Shown: positions 9,161-17,515, counted from the first letter of the stretch. The stretch is DNA of 64,000 nt from Acidobacteriota bacterium (GCA_016700175.1 CP065003.1:3854001-3918000); one strand, 5' to 3'. Translations and numbers: made by a program. Notes: generated from the sequence alone by a model not told the origin.

Positions 9161-9730
9161 CTACTCGCCCGCTATCTCGCGATAAAGCCAGGCGCGCGCG
9201 ACGCTCCAGTCCCTTCGGACCGTTCGCGGGGAGATCTCGAGGTATTCCGCGATCTCTTCTTCTGTAAGGCCGCCGAAGTACTTCAGTTCGACGATACGGC
9301 TTTGGCGTTCGTCGAGTTCCGCCAGCCTCGTCAGAGCCTCGTCGAGAGCGAGAAGATCCGCCTGCTTGGAATCAGAAACGGGAAGTTCCTCGTCGAATGT
9401 GACCTTCTGATCGCCGCCGCCTCGTTTCTGCGCGTTCTTGGCCCGTGCGAAATCGACGAGAATCCTCCGCATAAGTCTCGCCGACATCGCGAAGAAGTGG
9501 TTCCGGTCTTGCCAGCGTACCTGACTCGAGTCGATAAGCCTCATATACGCTTCATTTACAAGCGCAGTCGTTTGGAGTGTATGGTCAGACCTCTGCCGGC
9601 GCATATAGGCGTGCGCCAGCCTCCGGAGCTCGCTGTAGACGAACGGCATAAGGCGGTCGAACGCTTCTTGATCGCCCTTGCCCCACGCGAGCAGAAGCTG
9701 CGTGATCTCTTCCTGCGGTTCGGATTCCAT
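9161..9730 (-). CDS. ECF RNA polymerase sigma factor (Sigma70_ECF family)
   Basis: 189 aa from ATG 9730. The open frame runs far upstream to 10681, but that part overlaps an oppositely oriented gene and lacks family similarity. Region 2 includes 'LRRLAHAYMRRQR' and 'TALVNEAYMRL'. Region 4 is 'LDERQSRIVELKYFGGLTEEEIAEYLEISPRTVRRDW', a helix-turn-helix for the -35 element. No anti-sigma factor gene is adjacent. Instead a Ser/Thr kinase follows at 29 bases, a layout known for phosphorylation-controlled ECF factors. It is the first gene of the sigma - kinase - response regulator operon. Confidence 0.93.
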   Translation of the reverse strand: MESEPQEEITQLLLAWGKGDQEAFDRLMPFVYSELRRLAHAYMRRQRSDHTLQTTALVNEAYMRLIDSSQVRWQDRNHFFAMSARLMRRILVDFARAKNAQKRGGGDQKVTFDEELPVSDSKQADLLALDEALTRLAELDERQSRIVELKYFGGLTEEEIAEYLEISPRTVRRDWSVARAWLYREIAGE

Positions 9731-9922
9731 AAGTGACGTCCTTCGCCGACGAGATAGTCGTAAATGCCTGAATCGGGGCAAGTTTACCACACGTACGTCC
9801 GCACGCCTCGGATCCTGATTCGATCCGAATGTCCGCTTCTGAAGCCCGCTTCCGTTATCAGTGATGTCGCGAAGGGATTCAGATCCCGGGCGGCACGAAA
9901 TCATAAAAAAGGAGCGATCATT

Positions 9923-10432
9923 ATGGCGAACATTCATAAGCGGCACGACTGGTCCGAGATCAACCTGACGGCATCGGTCGGAAAGAACGGGGTCAACAAC
10001 AGAAACGACGTCCTCGTGGTACAGGCGATGCTGAAGTACGGTCTGGAGGGCAGAACCTATTTCAAAGGCGAACGGTTCCCCGAGCCTAACGGGACAATGG
10101 ATCCTGCGACGATGAACCTGATCCGCAAATACCAGCAGTATCTTCGGCGCAGGCAGGGGCTTTCGATCTCGGTCGACGGAAGGATCGATCCCGCGAAGGG
10201 TGAGCGAGCGTTCGGAAGAAAGGGACAATGGACGATTCAGGCATTGAATGCCGACGTGCTGGAGTGGTACGTGTTGTTCGGCGAAAAGGGCGACAACTAC
10301 ATACATTCGCTTTGTATGACCTATCCGCAGGTAATTCAGGCGGTCGGCGGCAACATCCCGGTCGGAAGCCTTGGCCTTGCTCTCGAATCGAGTCCGGCGC
10401 TTGTCGGCTCGCTGAACCTTGCCCTGGAGTAG
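9923..10432 (+). CDS. Small protein with peptidoglycan-binding-like fold and duplicated C-terminal motif
   Basis: 169 aa from ATG 9923, with GGAG (9911-9914) at a good distance. The upstream open frame back to 9764 has no ribosome site. Residues about 20-105 have the look of a PG_binding_1 domain: 'VLVVQAMLKYGL', 'GTMDPATMNLIRKYQ', 'SVDGRIDPAK'. There is no signal peptide. The C-terminus carries a short near-duplicate, VGSLGLALE and VGSLNLALE, separated by four residues. Such phage- or contractile-system-linked PG-binding-like proteins exist, but there is no such neighbour here. The domain call is tentative. Confidence 0.6.
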   Translation: MANIHKRHDWSEINLTASVGKNGVNNRNDVLVVQAMLKYGLEGRTYFKGERFPEPNGTMDPATMNLIRKYQQYLRRRQGLSISVDGRIDPAKGERAFGRKGQWTIQALNADVLEWYVLFGEKGDNYIHSLCMTYPQVIQAVGGNIPVGSLGLALESSPALVGSLNLALE

Positions 10433-10456
10433 GCAGCGCGTCCTGCTCGTTTCCAC

Positions 10457-10490
10457 GCCGCGGAGCCTCACGGTTTCCGCGGCTTTTTGT
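10457..10490 (+). terminator. Rho-independent terminator
   Basis: A perfect 8-bp stem GCCGCGGA/TCCGCGGC with a 11-base loop is followed by TTTTTGTT. It lies 24 bases after the stop of the PG-binding-like gene. Confidence 0.85.
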
Positions 10491-10518
10491 TCTTCATAGG
10501 ATCGAAAAAAACTTGATG

Positions 10519-10524
10519 TATACT
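10519..10524 (+). promoter_or_regulatory. Possible -10 box (TATACT) for the methyltransferase gene
   Basis: TATACT lies 94 bases upstream of the methyltransferase start in an AT-richer stretch just after the upstream terminator. A -35 box is not clear. Confidence 0.35.
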
Positions 10525-10617
10525 TTGTCCTCCCTAACCAAGTTTTCTCGTCTCCTGAGTTGTCTGCGGTCAAGACCGCATTAGGGCACTCATTAACAGC
10601 TATCCATAGGAGAGAAA

Positions 10618-11679
10618 ATGAATATAGATCAAGACAAACTGCATGAACTGCTTGGAAAGTTCGTCGGAGACCTTGGGGCAACGATGGCCGCCGGAACGGT
10701 CGTGATCGGAGAAAAACTGGGTCTTTACAAGGCCTTCGGAGGGCCGAACGAGCCCGTGACCGCAGCCGAACTCGCGTCGCGGACGGACACGAATGAAAGG
10801 TATGTCCGCGAGTGGCTCAATGCACAGGCGGCGGGCGGGTACGTAGAGTACGACGCGGATTCGGATTCGTATTTTATGACCGACGAACAGGCGTTCGTGC
10901 TCACCGATGAGAACAGCGCGGCATATCTGCCGGGAGCGTTCATTCTCGCGACGTCCGCGCTGAAGGCGACGCCGAAGATCACCGAGCGCTTCAGGACCGG
11001 CGACGGGCTGGGCTGGCACGAGCACGACGAAGGATTGTTCTGCGGCACCGAGCTTTTCTTCAGGCCCGGATACGCGACGCATCTGGTGAACGAGTGGATC
11101 CCCTCGCTCGACGGGATCGAGGAAAAGCTGAAAGCGGGAGCGAAGGTCGCCGACGTCGGCTGCGGCCACGGAGCTTCAACGATCCTTATGGCGCAGGCGT
11201 ATCCGAACTCGGAATTTCACGGCTTCGACTATCACGAAGGTTCGATCGAAACCGCCCGCAAGAAGGCCGAAGCGGCCGGAGTCTCCGACCGTGTCACGTT
11301 CGAGGTCGCGAAATCGAAGGAGTACCCGGGGTCCGGTTATGATCTGGTCACTTTCTTCGACTGCCTGCACGACATGGGCGACCCGGTCGGAGCCGCGGCT
11401 CACGTGAAAGAAAGCCTTGCGGAAGACGGATCGTGGATGATCGTCGAGCCGTTCGCAGGCGACCGGGTCCAGGACAATCTAAATCCCGTCGGCCGTGTTT
11501 ACTACTCGGCATCGACGCTGATCTGCACTCCCGCCTCGCTTTCGCAGGAAGTCGGCCTCGCGCTGGGGGCCCAGGCCGGAGAGGCTCGACTGAGGGATGT
11601 CGTTACGGAAGGCGGATTCGGCTCACTGCGGCGCACGGCCGAGACCCCCTTTAACATCATCCTCGAGGCGAAGGTCTAG
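10618..11679 (+). CDS. SAM-dependent class I methyltransferase with N-terminal winged-helix domain
   Basis: 353 aa, with GGAG directly upstream of the ATG (10610-10613). Residues about 1-90 form a MarR/dimerisation-like winged helix: 'ELASRTDTNERYVREWLNAQAAGGYVEYD'. The Rossmann core begins with motif I VADVGCGHGAST (about 178-189), then the acidic FDYHEGSIETARKKA and 'VTFFDCLHDMGDP'. The layout is that of small-molecule O- or C-methyltransferases, and similar proteins are often annotated only as 'methyltransferase domain protein'. The substrate cannot be told. It is monocistronic between two terminators. Confidence 0.87.
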   Translation: MNIDQDKLHELLGKFVGDLGATMAAGTVVIGEKLGLYKAFGGPNEPVTAAELASRTDTNERYVREWLNAQAAGGYVEYDADSDSYFMTDEQAFVLTDENSAAYLPGAFILATSALKATPKITERFRTGDGLGWHEHDEGLFCGTELFFRPGYATHLVNEWIPSLDGIEEKLKAGAKVADVGCGHGASTILMAQAYPNSEFHGFDYHEGSIETARKKAEAAGVSDRVTFEVAKSKEYPGSGYDLVTFFDCLHDMGDPVGAAAHVKESLAEDGSWMIVEPFAGDRVQDNLNPVGRVYYSASTLICTPASLSQEVGLALGAQAGEARLRDVVTEGGFGSLRRTAETPFNIILEAKV

Positions 11680-11705
11680 TTCGCGATCGTATTTTTTGTT
11701 TTCAG

Positions 11706-11734
11706 GGCCGTCCGGTGATCGGGCGGCCTTTTTT
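11706..11734 (+). terminator. Rho-independent terminator of the methyltransferase gene
   Basis: A 9-bp stem (GGCCGTCCG/CGGGCGGCC, one G-U pair) with a 5-base loop runs into a run of six T residues ending at 11734. Confidence 0.88.
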
Positions 11735-11790
11735 GCGGCAGGACTTTTGACGTGAAGAGGCGATGCGGTCGGGGGTTCTCTGTCGCGCTC

Positions 11791-11930
11791 AGTTGCCCCC
11801 CGCTTCAACCGGGGGATTAGAAGGCGATCCCTGGAAATGACAGCCGGCCTTAGCCGGCCTCTGTCGGGGGTGAAGCCCCTCGTAAATGTTGTTATCCCTC
11901 GCAACCTCCCGCTAAAGCGAGGGGGCAACT
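11791..11930. repeat. 140-bp compound palindromic element with perfect 10-bp terminal inverted repeats
   Basis: AGTTGCCCCC at 11791-11800 is matched by GGGGGCAACT at 11921-11930. Inside lie at least three more small palindromes: one around CCGGCCTTAGCCGG (about 11852), GGGGTGAAGCCCC (about 11869), and CCTCCCGCTAAAGCGAGGG just before the right end. No open frame of note. The rest of 11735-12085 shows nothing else apart from an AT-richer stretch before the OsmC gene. Confidence 0.8.
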
Positions 11931-12085
11931 TATGCGTCCCGAATCCGCAGTCGAGGCTGAGATCCTCAATTTTCAACTGCTTTGGCATCTCTACTGTCCG
12001 CATTTCTTTTTATTTTCCGTCAATAAGTGTGAGGCGGGAATTCGCCTCTGAGATCCAACAGCAATCATAGAAAGGAGATAAACAG

Positions 12086-12655
12086 ATGACACAGCAATCA
12101 ATGCAGGAAGACAAGATCATTAACGGCGTGAACGTGACCAGTTTGTTCGGAACGATGGATGCGATCAAGGAACAGAACGATATCGCGGCATTCCAGTTCC
12201 GCGCCTCGAACAAGTGGGTGAACGGAGCGAACAACCGGACGACCGTCGATGAGTACTACGGCGCCTGCGAGACCCACTCGCGCGAAACGCCGTTCACGTT
12301 CGAAAAGGACGAGCCGCCGATCCTGCTCGGCGAGGACAAGGGCGCGAACCCGGTCGAGTACCTGTTCGCCGCTCTCGCCGGATGCCTGACGACGGGACTT
12401 GTTTACCACGCCGCCGCGCGCGGGATCGAGCTTGACGAGGTCGAATCGACCTACGAGGGCAACATCGACCTGCGCGGATTTCTCGGAATGGACGAATCGG
12501 TCCGGAACGGATATGAGGGGATCACCGTCACGTTCAGGATCAAGTCCGACGCTCCGAGGGAACAGCTGGAAGAGCTCGTGAAGGTCGCCCAGCAGCGTTC
12601 GCCGGTTTACGACTGTGTAAGCAATCCCGTGCCGGTGAGCGTGAAACTTGCCTGA
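12086..12655 (+). CDS. OsmC/Ohr-family peroxide-resistance-like protein
   Basis: 189 aa, preceded by a strong AAAGGAGAT ribosome site. It has the family's two redox cysteines, Cys100 in 'ALAGCLTT' and Cys177 in 'VYDCVSNP', and the usual alpha/beta fold length plus a 40-residue N-terminal extension. Members reduce organic hydroperoxides or handle sulfur species with the paired thiols. The DUF4395 membrane protein follows 17 bases later, so the two are probably one operon. DUF4395 genes are often found near thiol and sulfur genes. Confidence 0.9.
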   Translation: MTQQSMQEDKIINGVNVTSLFGTMDAIKEQNDIAAFQFRASNKWVNGANNRTTVDEYYGACETHSRETPFTFEKDEPPILLGEDKGANPVEYLFAALAGCLTTGLVYHAAARGIELDEVESTYEGNIDLRGFLGMDESVRNGYEGITVTFRIKSDAPREQLEELVKVAQQRSPVYDCVSNPVPVSVKLA

Positions 12656-12672
12656 GGGCAGGGAGTAACCCG

Positions 12673-13176
12673 ATGGGAAAGGTAATATCGTTGAAAACAA
12701 GGAGAAACATCGAGATGCAGGGATTCCTGGGTCTCGATGATCTCCAGATCGCCCAGCTCGACGGCTGGCTCAGGTTTTCGCCGCTTGTGTGTCTTACGTG
12801 GACCGCGGCAGGACTATGGCTGGCGTCGCCGACTGTGATCGCCGCGCTCGTTCCGTTCGCTTTGTTGGGCGGGATCCTGAAAAGGCACCCGTTTGACGCG
12901 GTGTACAACTACGGGCTGCGGTTTTTCGCCGGCGGACCGAAGATACCTGCGTACGGAAAGCCCAGGAAGTTCGGCTGTCTTATGGCCTCGGCCGTGCTGT
13001 CTCTGACCGCCGCGGCCTTCTACGCCGGAGTTCCGGCGGCGGGATACGCGCTGGGAGGCCTGATGATCGCGCTTGCTTCTGTCAACGTGACCACCGGCTT
13101 CTGCGTGCCGTCATACACCTACGCAAAGATCTTCGGCCCCGTGAGGCGGACCGGAACGGTCCGTTCGGCCGGATGA
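12673..13176 (+). CDS. DUF4395 family membrane protein
   Basis: 167 aa. The conserved phrases 'HPFDAVYNYGLRFFAGGPKIP' and 'SVNVTTGFCVPSYTYAKIFG' fit DUF4395. About four hydrophobic segments are visible (residues about 38-55, 57-70, 96-115 and 120-140), so it is an inner-membrane protein. Function is unknown. A start at 12715 (second Met) is possible, but the first ATG has GGGAG nearby. It sits in the same transcription unit as the OsmC gene. Confidence 0.83.
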   Translation: MGKVISLKTRRNIEMQGFLGLDDLQIAQLDGWLRFSPLVCLTWTAAGLWLASPTVIAALVPFALLGGILKRHPFDAVYNYGLRFFAGGPKIPAYGKPRKFGCLMASAVLSLTAAAFYAGVPAAGYALGGLMIALASVNVTTGFCVPSYTYAKIFGPVRRTGTVRSAG

Positions 13177-13198
13177 CTTCAACCTTATCGACCCAAAC

Positions 13199-13229
13199 GG
13201 CTGCCGGTCTCACTCTGATACCGGCAGCC
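13199..13229. terminator. Hairpin between convergent DUF4395 and histidine kinase genes
   Basis: A perfect 10-bp stem GGCTGCCGGT/ACCGGCAGCC encloses an 11-base loop. It overlaps the last codons of the histidine kinase. The tails on both strands are only weakly T-rich, so termination is plausible but not certain. Confidence 0.5.
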
Positions 13230-14097
13230 TTACTATGAACGTCGATCCCTTGTTCAGGCCTTTGCTCTTGACCAGGATCCTGCCTCCGTACGAACCCACG
13301 ATCGAACGGACGATGAACAGGCCCAGGCCCGTTCCCTTAGGGTCTGAAGCCCCCGAACCCCGCACCCTGTAAAACCTCTTGAAGATGCTCTTGAGTTCCG
13401 ACGACGGAATGCCGCGGCCCCGGTCCTTCACGTGGACTTCCGCCATCCCGGTCGAGCGGAGCCGGAACTTGACTGCGATATCAGGGTCGTCGCCCGAATA
13501 CTTGACGGCATTGTCCAAAAGGTTGAGGAATACCGTCTGGAGCTCCTCGCGGTCGGCTTCGATCATCAGTGCGTCGGAACCGTCCGTGATCTTGATCGCC
13601 TTCTCGGGCAGATTGTAACGGGTAACGATCTGCGCGGCGGATTCGGCGACGACCTCCCTGAGATCGACCGGCGCGGCCTTCGAACGGCGCGTCTTCTCCT
13701 TGGTCTTGCTTGCGGCGAGTACCTGCTCCACAGTGCCGAGCAGACGGTCGCTGTCGGCAAGCATTATGTCGTAGAACTCGGAACGCTTTTCCGGGGACAG
13801 GTCCCTTTGCTTGAGGGTCTGCAGATAGAGTCGGATCGAAGCAAGGGGCGTTTTCAGCTCGTGCGTCACGGCATTAAGAAACGCGTCCTGTTGTTCGTTC
13901 TTGCGGATCTCCCGGACCAGAAAGGTGGTGTTCAGCACGAGGCCCGTGATCAGAAGCGCGAAGAAAACGATCCCGAGCACCAGCAGTGCTATCTGCTGAA
14001 GATTGAGGAGTATCCAGCCGACCTGCAGCGCGATCGCGAGGGCTATCAGGAGCACTCCGAGAACTACGAAGAAGATGGTGGATTTTCTGCGCCTCAT
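13210..14097 (-). CDS. Sensor histidine kinase, short membrane-anchored form
   Basis: 295 aa. Two hydrophobic helices (about 8-30 and 36-58) are followed at once by the HisKA domain with His79 in 'THELKTPLASI'. The ATPase domain has N box NLLDNAVKYS, G1 DRGRGIP, F box IFKRFYRV and G2 GTGLGLFIV. There is no periplasmic sensor domain, so the signal may come from the membrane or a partner. No response regulator is adjacent. The OmpR-type regulator at 5561-6262 is the only one in the window and may be its partner (inference). Confidence 0.92.
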   Translation of the reverse strand: MRRRKSTIFFVVLGVLLIALAIALQVGWILLNLQQIALLVLGIVFFALLITGLVLNTTFLVREIRKNEQQDAFLNAVTHELKTPLASIRLYLQTLKQRDLSPEKRSEFYDIMLADSDRLLGTVEQVLAASKTKEKTRRSKAAPVDLREVVAESAAQIVTRYNLPEKAIKITDGSDALMIEADREELQTVFLNLLDNAVKYSGDDPDIAVKFRLRSTGMAEVHVKDRGRGIPSSELKSIFKRFYRVRGSGASDPKGTGLGLFIVRSIVGSYGGRILVKSKGLNKGSTFIVRLPVSE

Positions 14098-14123
14098 CCA
14101 ACCGACACGGTAAAGAAGGAATG

Positions 14124-14157
14124 AAAAAAAGGCAAAGCCCGGGAAGGCTCTGCCTTT
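14124..14157 (-). terminator. Rho-independent terminator of the desaturase gene
   Basis: On the minus strand AGGCAGAGCC and GGCTTTGCCT pair around a short loop and run into seven T residues. It lies between the desaturase stop and the histidine kinase start. Confidence 0.85.
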
Positions 14158-14181
14158 CGAATTTCGTATCAGGGAGCCTTC

Positions 14182-15054
14182 TCAGGCGGCTTTCCTGAGC
14201 GGCACGGCCTCGTTCTTACGCTCGCTCAGTTCGAACGCGTAAACGTCGCTGATGAGACCGAGCTTCTCCAGTGCCTTGATCTGGATCCAGTTCAGATCAA
14301 CCTCGTACCAGCGAAGCCCGTGCTTCGCCGATCGCGGATAGGCGTGATGATTATTGTGCCAGCCTTCGCCGAATGTGACGGCCGCAACAAGAGCGTTGTT
14401 CGTTGACGTATCGCGGGTTTCGAAACGCCTGGATCCCCAGACGTGCGTTACGGAGTTAACAAACCACGTGGCGTGCCAGCCGACCACGGTCCTGAAGAAG
14501 ATCCCCCAAACGACCATGGTCCATCCGCCGATCGCGAAAAGTATGCCGCCTGCAATGACCGAGGTCAGCCAATAGTACTTGTCGGCAAAGACGTTCCAGG
14601 GGTCCTTGACCAGGTCCGGCGAATAACGCTCGTGCGTTTTCATATCGTGAGTCTGCGAACGCCCCTTGAAGATCCAGCCTATATGTGACCAGAAGAAGCC
14701 GTTTTTCGGACTGTGAGGATCCTTGTCGGTGTCAGTGTAAGCGTGGTGCATTCGATGGGTAGTCACCCAGCTGAGCGGACCCGCCTGAACTGCGAGGGTG
14801 CCGCAGATCATCAGGATCCTCTCGAGCCAAAGCGGTGCCTTAAAGCCTCTGTGCGTCATGAGACGGTGGTAACCGAGTCCGATCCCAACGCTCCCCGAGA
14901 TCCACCAGGCGACCAGCGCGGCGGCGAGGTTCTGCCAGGAAAACGTGAAGAACGCCGCGACGGCGACCACGTGAAAAATGGTGACCGCTATAATGGTCGG
15001 CCAGTTTAGTTTATTGTCTATTGAAGGCTTTATCTCTATTACGTTGTTCATCAA
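14182..15054 (-). CDS. Acyl-CoA/acyl-lipid delta-9-type fatty acid desaturase
   Basis: 290 aa (start could also be the second Met at 15051). The three His boxes of the membrane di-iron desaturases are all present: HRLMTH (about 64-69), HRMHH (about 101-105) and HNNHH (about 238-242). Two pairs of hydrophobic segments frame them. The enzyme puts a cis double bond into membrane acyl chains using O2. It is divergent from the MscS gene (134 bases between starts) and separated from the histidine kinase by a terminator. Membrane-linked neighbours (MscS and a short membrane kinase) fit a lipid or envelope stress context, but no direct link is visible. Confidence 0.94.
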   Translation of the reverse strand: MMNNVIEIKPSIDNKLNWPTIIAVTIFHVVAVAAFFTFSWQNLAAALVAWWISGSVGIGLGYHRLMTHRGFKAPLWLERILMICGTLAVQAGPLSWVTTHRMHHAYTDTDKDPHSPKNGFFWSHIGWIFKGRSQTHDMKTHERYSPDLVKDPWNVFADKYYWLTSVIAGGILFAIGGWTMVVWGIFFRTVVGWHATWFVNSVTHVWGSRRFETRDTSTNNALVAAVTFGEGWHNNHHAYPRSAKHGLRWYEVDLNWIQIKALEKLGLISDVYAFELSERKNEAVPLRKAA

Positions 15055-15188
15055 TACCTCGATTTTTCTAGGATCGGAAGACGCGGACGTGCCGCCAAGT
15101 ACGAGGCTAACAGGTTCGCGCGCCGAGCGGTGTAAGAGTTTTGTAATAGCTTTTTCGAGTCCGGTTCTAATAGAATTTCGAGAACCTT

Positions 15189-16103
15189 ATGGAACCATTG
15201 ATCAGAACCTGGCTATCGGATCCGACGGTGATCCGCGTGCTTACGGCGGTGGCGGGCCTTCTGGTGATCGTCATCGTCGCCAGGATCATTCGGTCGTCGA
15301 TCACGAGATACGTAACCGGCACGGACAGCCGGTACAGGCTGAGGAAGTTCATCACCTTCCTCGCCTACATTCTGGTGGTGCTGATGATCAGCGTGATATT
15401 CAGCGACCAGCTGAGCGGTCTGACGGTGGCCTTCGGAGTCGCCGGCGCGGGGATCGCGTTCGCACTGCAGGAAGTGATCGCGAGTTTCGCGGGCTGGTTC
15501 GCGATCCACTTCGCCCAGTTCTACAAGACTGGTGACCGCGTGGAGGTCGGCGGGATCAAGGGAGACGTGATCGACATCTCGTTCCTTCGTACGATCCTGA
15601 TGGAGATCCGTGAATGGGTCGACGGCGACCTTTATACAGGCCGTGTTGTGCGGGTGGCGAACAGCTTCGTTTTCAAAGCGCCTGTTTATAACTACTCCGG
15701 CGAGTTCCCATTTCTGTGGGACGAGATCAAGATACCGGTCAAGTACGGCAGCGACCACAAGCTCGCGCGACGGATCCTGCTGGGTGTCGCTGACAAGATC
15801 CTTGTGGACTACGCTAGAGAAGCGGCGGTCTCATGGAAGGAATTCTCGAAGAGGTTTCTTCTGGAATCGGCGCTGACGGATCCGATAGTGACGATGGAAG
15901 CGAACGACAACTGGATCGAGTTCACGATGCGGTACGTGGTGGATTTCAACAAGCGAAGGACGACGAAGGACCTCTTGTTCTCGACGATCCTCGATGACTT
16001 CGACAAAACGGAGGGGGCGGTTCAAATAGCTTCGGCGACGTTCCACCTGGTGGAAGCGCCGCCGATAAATGTGCACCTGAGAAGGGACGACGACGTACGA
16101 TAG
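15189..16103 (+). CDS. Small-conductance mechanosensitive channel (MscS family)
   Basis: 304 aa. Helices are at about 13-33 and 54-75. The pore helix and beta domain follow: 'GVAGAGIAFALQEVIASFAGWFAIHF' then 'FYKTGDRVEVGGIKGDVIDI', the MscS hallmark. The C-terminal part is longer than the E. coli protein's and ends in a charged tail. The channel opens on membrane tension to release solutes. The stop codon TAG (16101-16103) and the last codons lie inside the first copy of a repeat (GTACGATAGGCTTCAGCC), so the gene's 3' end seems to have been set by a repeat insertion. Confidence 0.92.
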   Translation: MEPLIRTWLSDPTVIRVLTAVAGLLVIVIVARIIRSSITRYVTGTDSRYRLRKFITFLAYILVVLMISVIFSDQLSGLTVAFGVAGAGIAFALQEVIASFAGWFAIHFAQFYKTGDRVEVGGIKGDVIDISFLRTILMEIREWVDGDLYTGRVVRVANSFVFKAPVYNYSGEFPFLWDEIKIPVKYGSDHKLARRILLGVADKILVDYAREAAVSWKEFSKRFLLESALTDPIVTMEANDNWIEFTMRYVVDFNKRRTTKDLLFSTILDDFDKTEGAVQIASATFHLVEAPPINVHLRRDDDVR

Positions 16104-16347
16104 GCTTCAGCCTGTCGATTTGGACCGCGGGCGTCCCCGCCCGCACGACGAGGTACGATAGGCTTCAGCCTGTCGAAATCCGCGCGTCCGCGCGGCGCAA
16201 ACAAAAGTTCGCGGTACCTCGAGGTACGATAGGCTTCAGCCTGTCGAGGTTCCGCGCATTCGAGCGGCGCAAACTAAAGTTCGCGCTACCTCAAGGTACG
16301 AAGGCTTCCGCCTGTCGAATCTCCGCGCGTTCGCGCGGCGCAAACTG
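16094..16347. repeat. REP-like tandem repeat with GGCTTCAGCC hairpins
   Basis: GTACGATAGGCTTCAGCCTGTCGA starts at 16095, 16153 and 16224, and a variant starts at 16296. The last three are spaced 71 and 72 bases apart. Each full unit also contains a CGCGCGTNCGCGCGG palindrome and a GCGCAAACNAAAGTTCGCG-like stretch. Between the first two copies lies a different hairpin (GCGGGCGTCCCCGCCCGC, 16127-16144). The inverted copy of that module occurs at about 49230-49252. Confidence 0.85.
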
Positions 16348-16351
16348 AAGT

Positions 16352-17461
16352 TCACGTTACCTCGGCGGAAACCGAGCTGCGTGCCACCTCCCGATCGACA
16401 TAGTTATAAAGAATGTCCCTCTGCTGCGGCCTGTAGCCCGCCTCCCTGATCTGGTAGCGAAGCTCCTTCTCGTTGGCGTCGGTGTTCGCGCCCGCCGCCG
16501 AAACCACGTTCTCCTCGATCATTATCGAGCCCATATCGTCAGCGCCGAATCCCAGCGCCGTCTGCCCGAGCCTCAGCCCCTGGGTGAGCCAGGAAGCCTG
16601 TATGTGCTGCACGTTGTCGAGGAACAGCCGCGACACGGCGAGCATTTTAAGGTAATCGATCCCCGTCGGCTCTTCCGTGATCTTCCTGCCGAGCGCCGTG
16701 TTCTCGCGCTGGAACGTCCAGGGGATAAATGCCGTAAAGCCGCCCGTCTCGTCCTGAAGGTCGCGGATCTTCTGCAAATGCCCGACCCTGTGCCCTACGT
16801 CGTCGCCGATGCCGAACATCATCGTCGCGGTCGAACGCAGGCCGACCTTGTGGACGGCCCTCATTACGTCGAGCCATTCCTGCGAAGTGCATTTTGTGGA
16901 GACGCGCTTACGTACCTCGTCATCCAGGATCTCGGCTCCGCCGCCGGGCATTGAGTTCAGACCCGCTTTCTTCAGCCTTGCAAGAATGGTCTCGTAATCG
17001 AGCCCGCTGATCAGGTGAATGTTGTGGATCTCCGGCGGAGAGAAGCAGTGGAGCTGGAAATCCGGATACTTCTCGTGAAGAGTCGAGAGCAGGTCCTCGT
17101 ACCACTCGATATCGAAATCCGGATGCAGACCTCCCTGCATCAGCACTCCCGTCCCTCCGAGAGCGATCGTTTCGTCGATCCGCTTACAGATCTCCTCGAT
17201 CGAATGAACGTACGTATCGGGTTTTCCGGGCCTGCGGTAGAAAGCGCAGAACGTGCAGACCACGTTGCAAACGTTCGTGTAGTTAATGTTCCGGTCGATT
17301 ATGTACGTGACGACGTCGGGCGGGTTCTTGCGCCGGCGGATCTCGTCCGCGGCCGCGCCGATCTTTGCCAGATCGCGGGACTCCAGCAGGAACCTGCATT
17401 CGTCGGAAGAAATGCGGCCGCCTTCCAGCACCTTGTCAAGGATTGGTTGAATGTCATTCAT
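16352..17461 (-). CDS. mqnC: Cyclic dehypoxanthinyl futalosine synthase MqnC (radical SAM)
   Basis: 369 aa from ATG 17461 (MNDIQP); a longer open frame starts at 17575 but adds sequence without family similarity. The radical SAM triad is Cys65-x3-Cys69-x2-Cys72 in 'CNVVCTFCAFYR'. Further MqnC phrases are 'GGTGVLMQGGLHPD', 'LNSMPGGGAEIL' and 'WTFQREN'. The enzyme cyclises dehypoxanthine futalosine in the futalosine route to menaquinone. MqnA is encoded 1.5 kb away on the same strand; MqnB, MqnD and MqnE are not in the window. A perfect 20-bp palindrome lies 34 bases upstream of the start. Confidence 0.95.
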   Translation of the reverse strand: MNDIQPILDKVLEGGRISSDECRFLLESRDLAKIGAAADEIRRRKNPPDVVTYIIDRNINYTNVCNVVCTFCAFYRRPGKPDTYVHSIEEICKRIDETIALGGTGVLMQGGLHPDFDIEWYEDLLSTLHEKYPDFQLHCFSPPEIHNIHLISGLDYETILARLKKAGLNSMPGGGAEILDDEVRKRVSTKCTSQEWLDVMRAVHKVGLRSTATMMFGIGDDVGHRVGHLQKIRDLQDETGGFTAFIPWTFQRENTALGRKITEEPTGIDYLKMLAVSRLFLDNVQHIQASWLTQGLRLGQTALGFGADDMGSIMIEENVVSAAGANTDANEKELRYQIREAGYRPQQRDILYNYVDREVARSSVSAEVT

Positions 17462-17495
17462 AACGGTTGATCCCAGGCGCTGCGCTGCGTCTCGA

Positions 17496-17515
17496 TCTGC
17501 GAATCGATTCGCAGA
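17496..17515. promoter_or_regulatory. Perfect 20-bp palindrome upstream of mqnC
   Basis: TCTGCGAATCGATTCGCAGA reads the same on both strands with no gap. It lies 34 bases before the mqnC start and could be an operator for a dimeric regulator, or a hairpin in the leader. No other copy was noticed in the window. Confidence 0.5.

Noticed and set aside
9731..10681. Upstream extension of the ECF sigma factor to about 506 residues
   Set aside because: The added part overlaps the opposite-strand PG-binding-like gene and its terminator and has no sigma-factor similarity.
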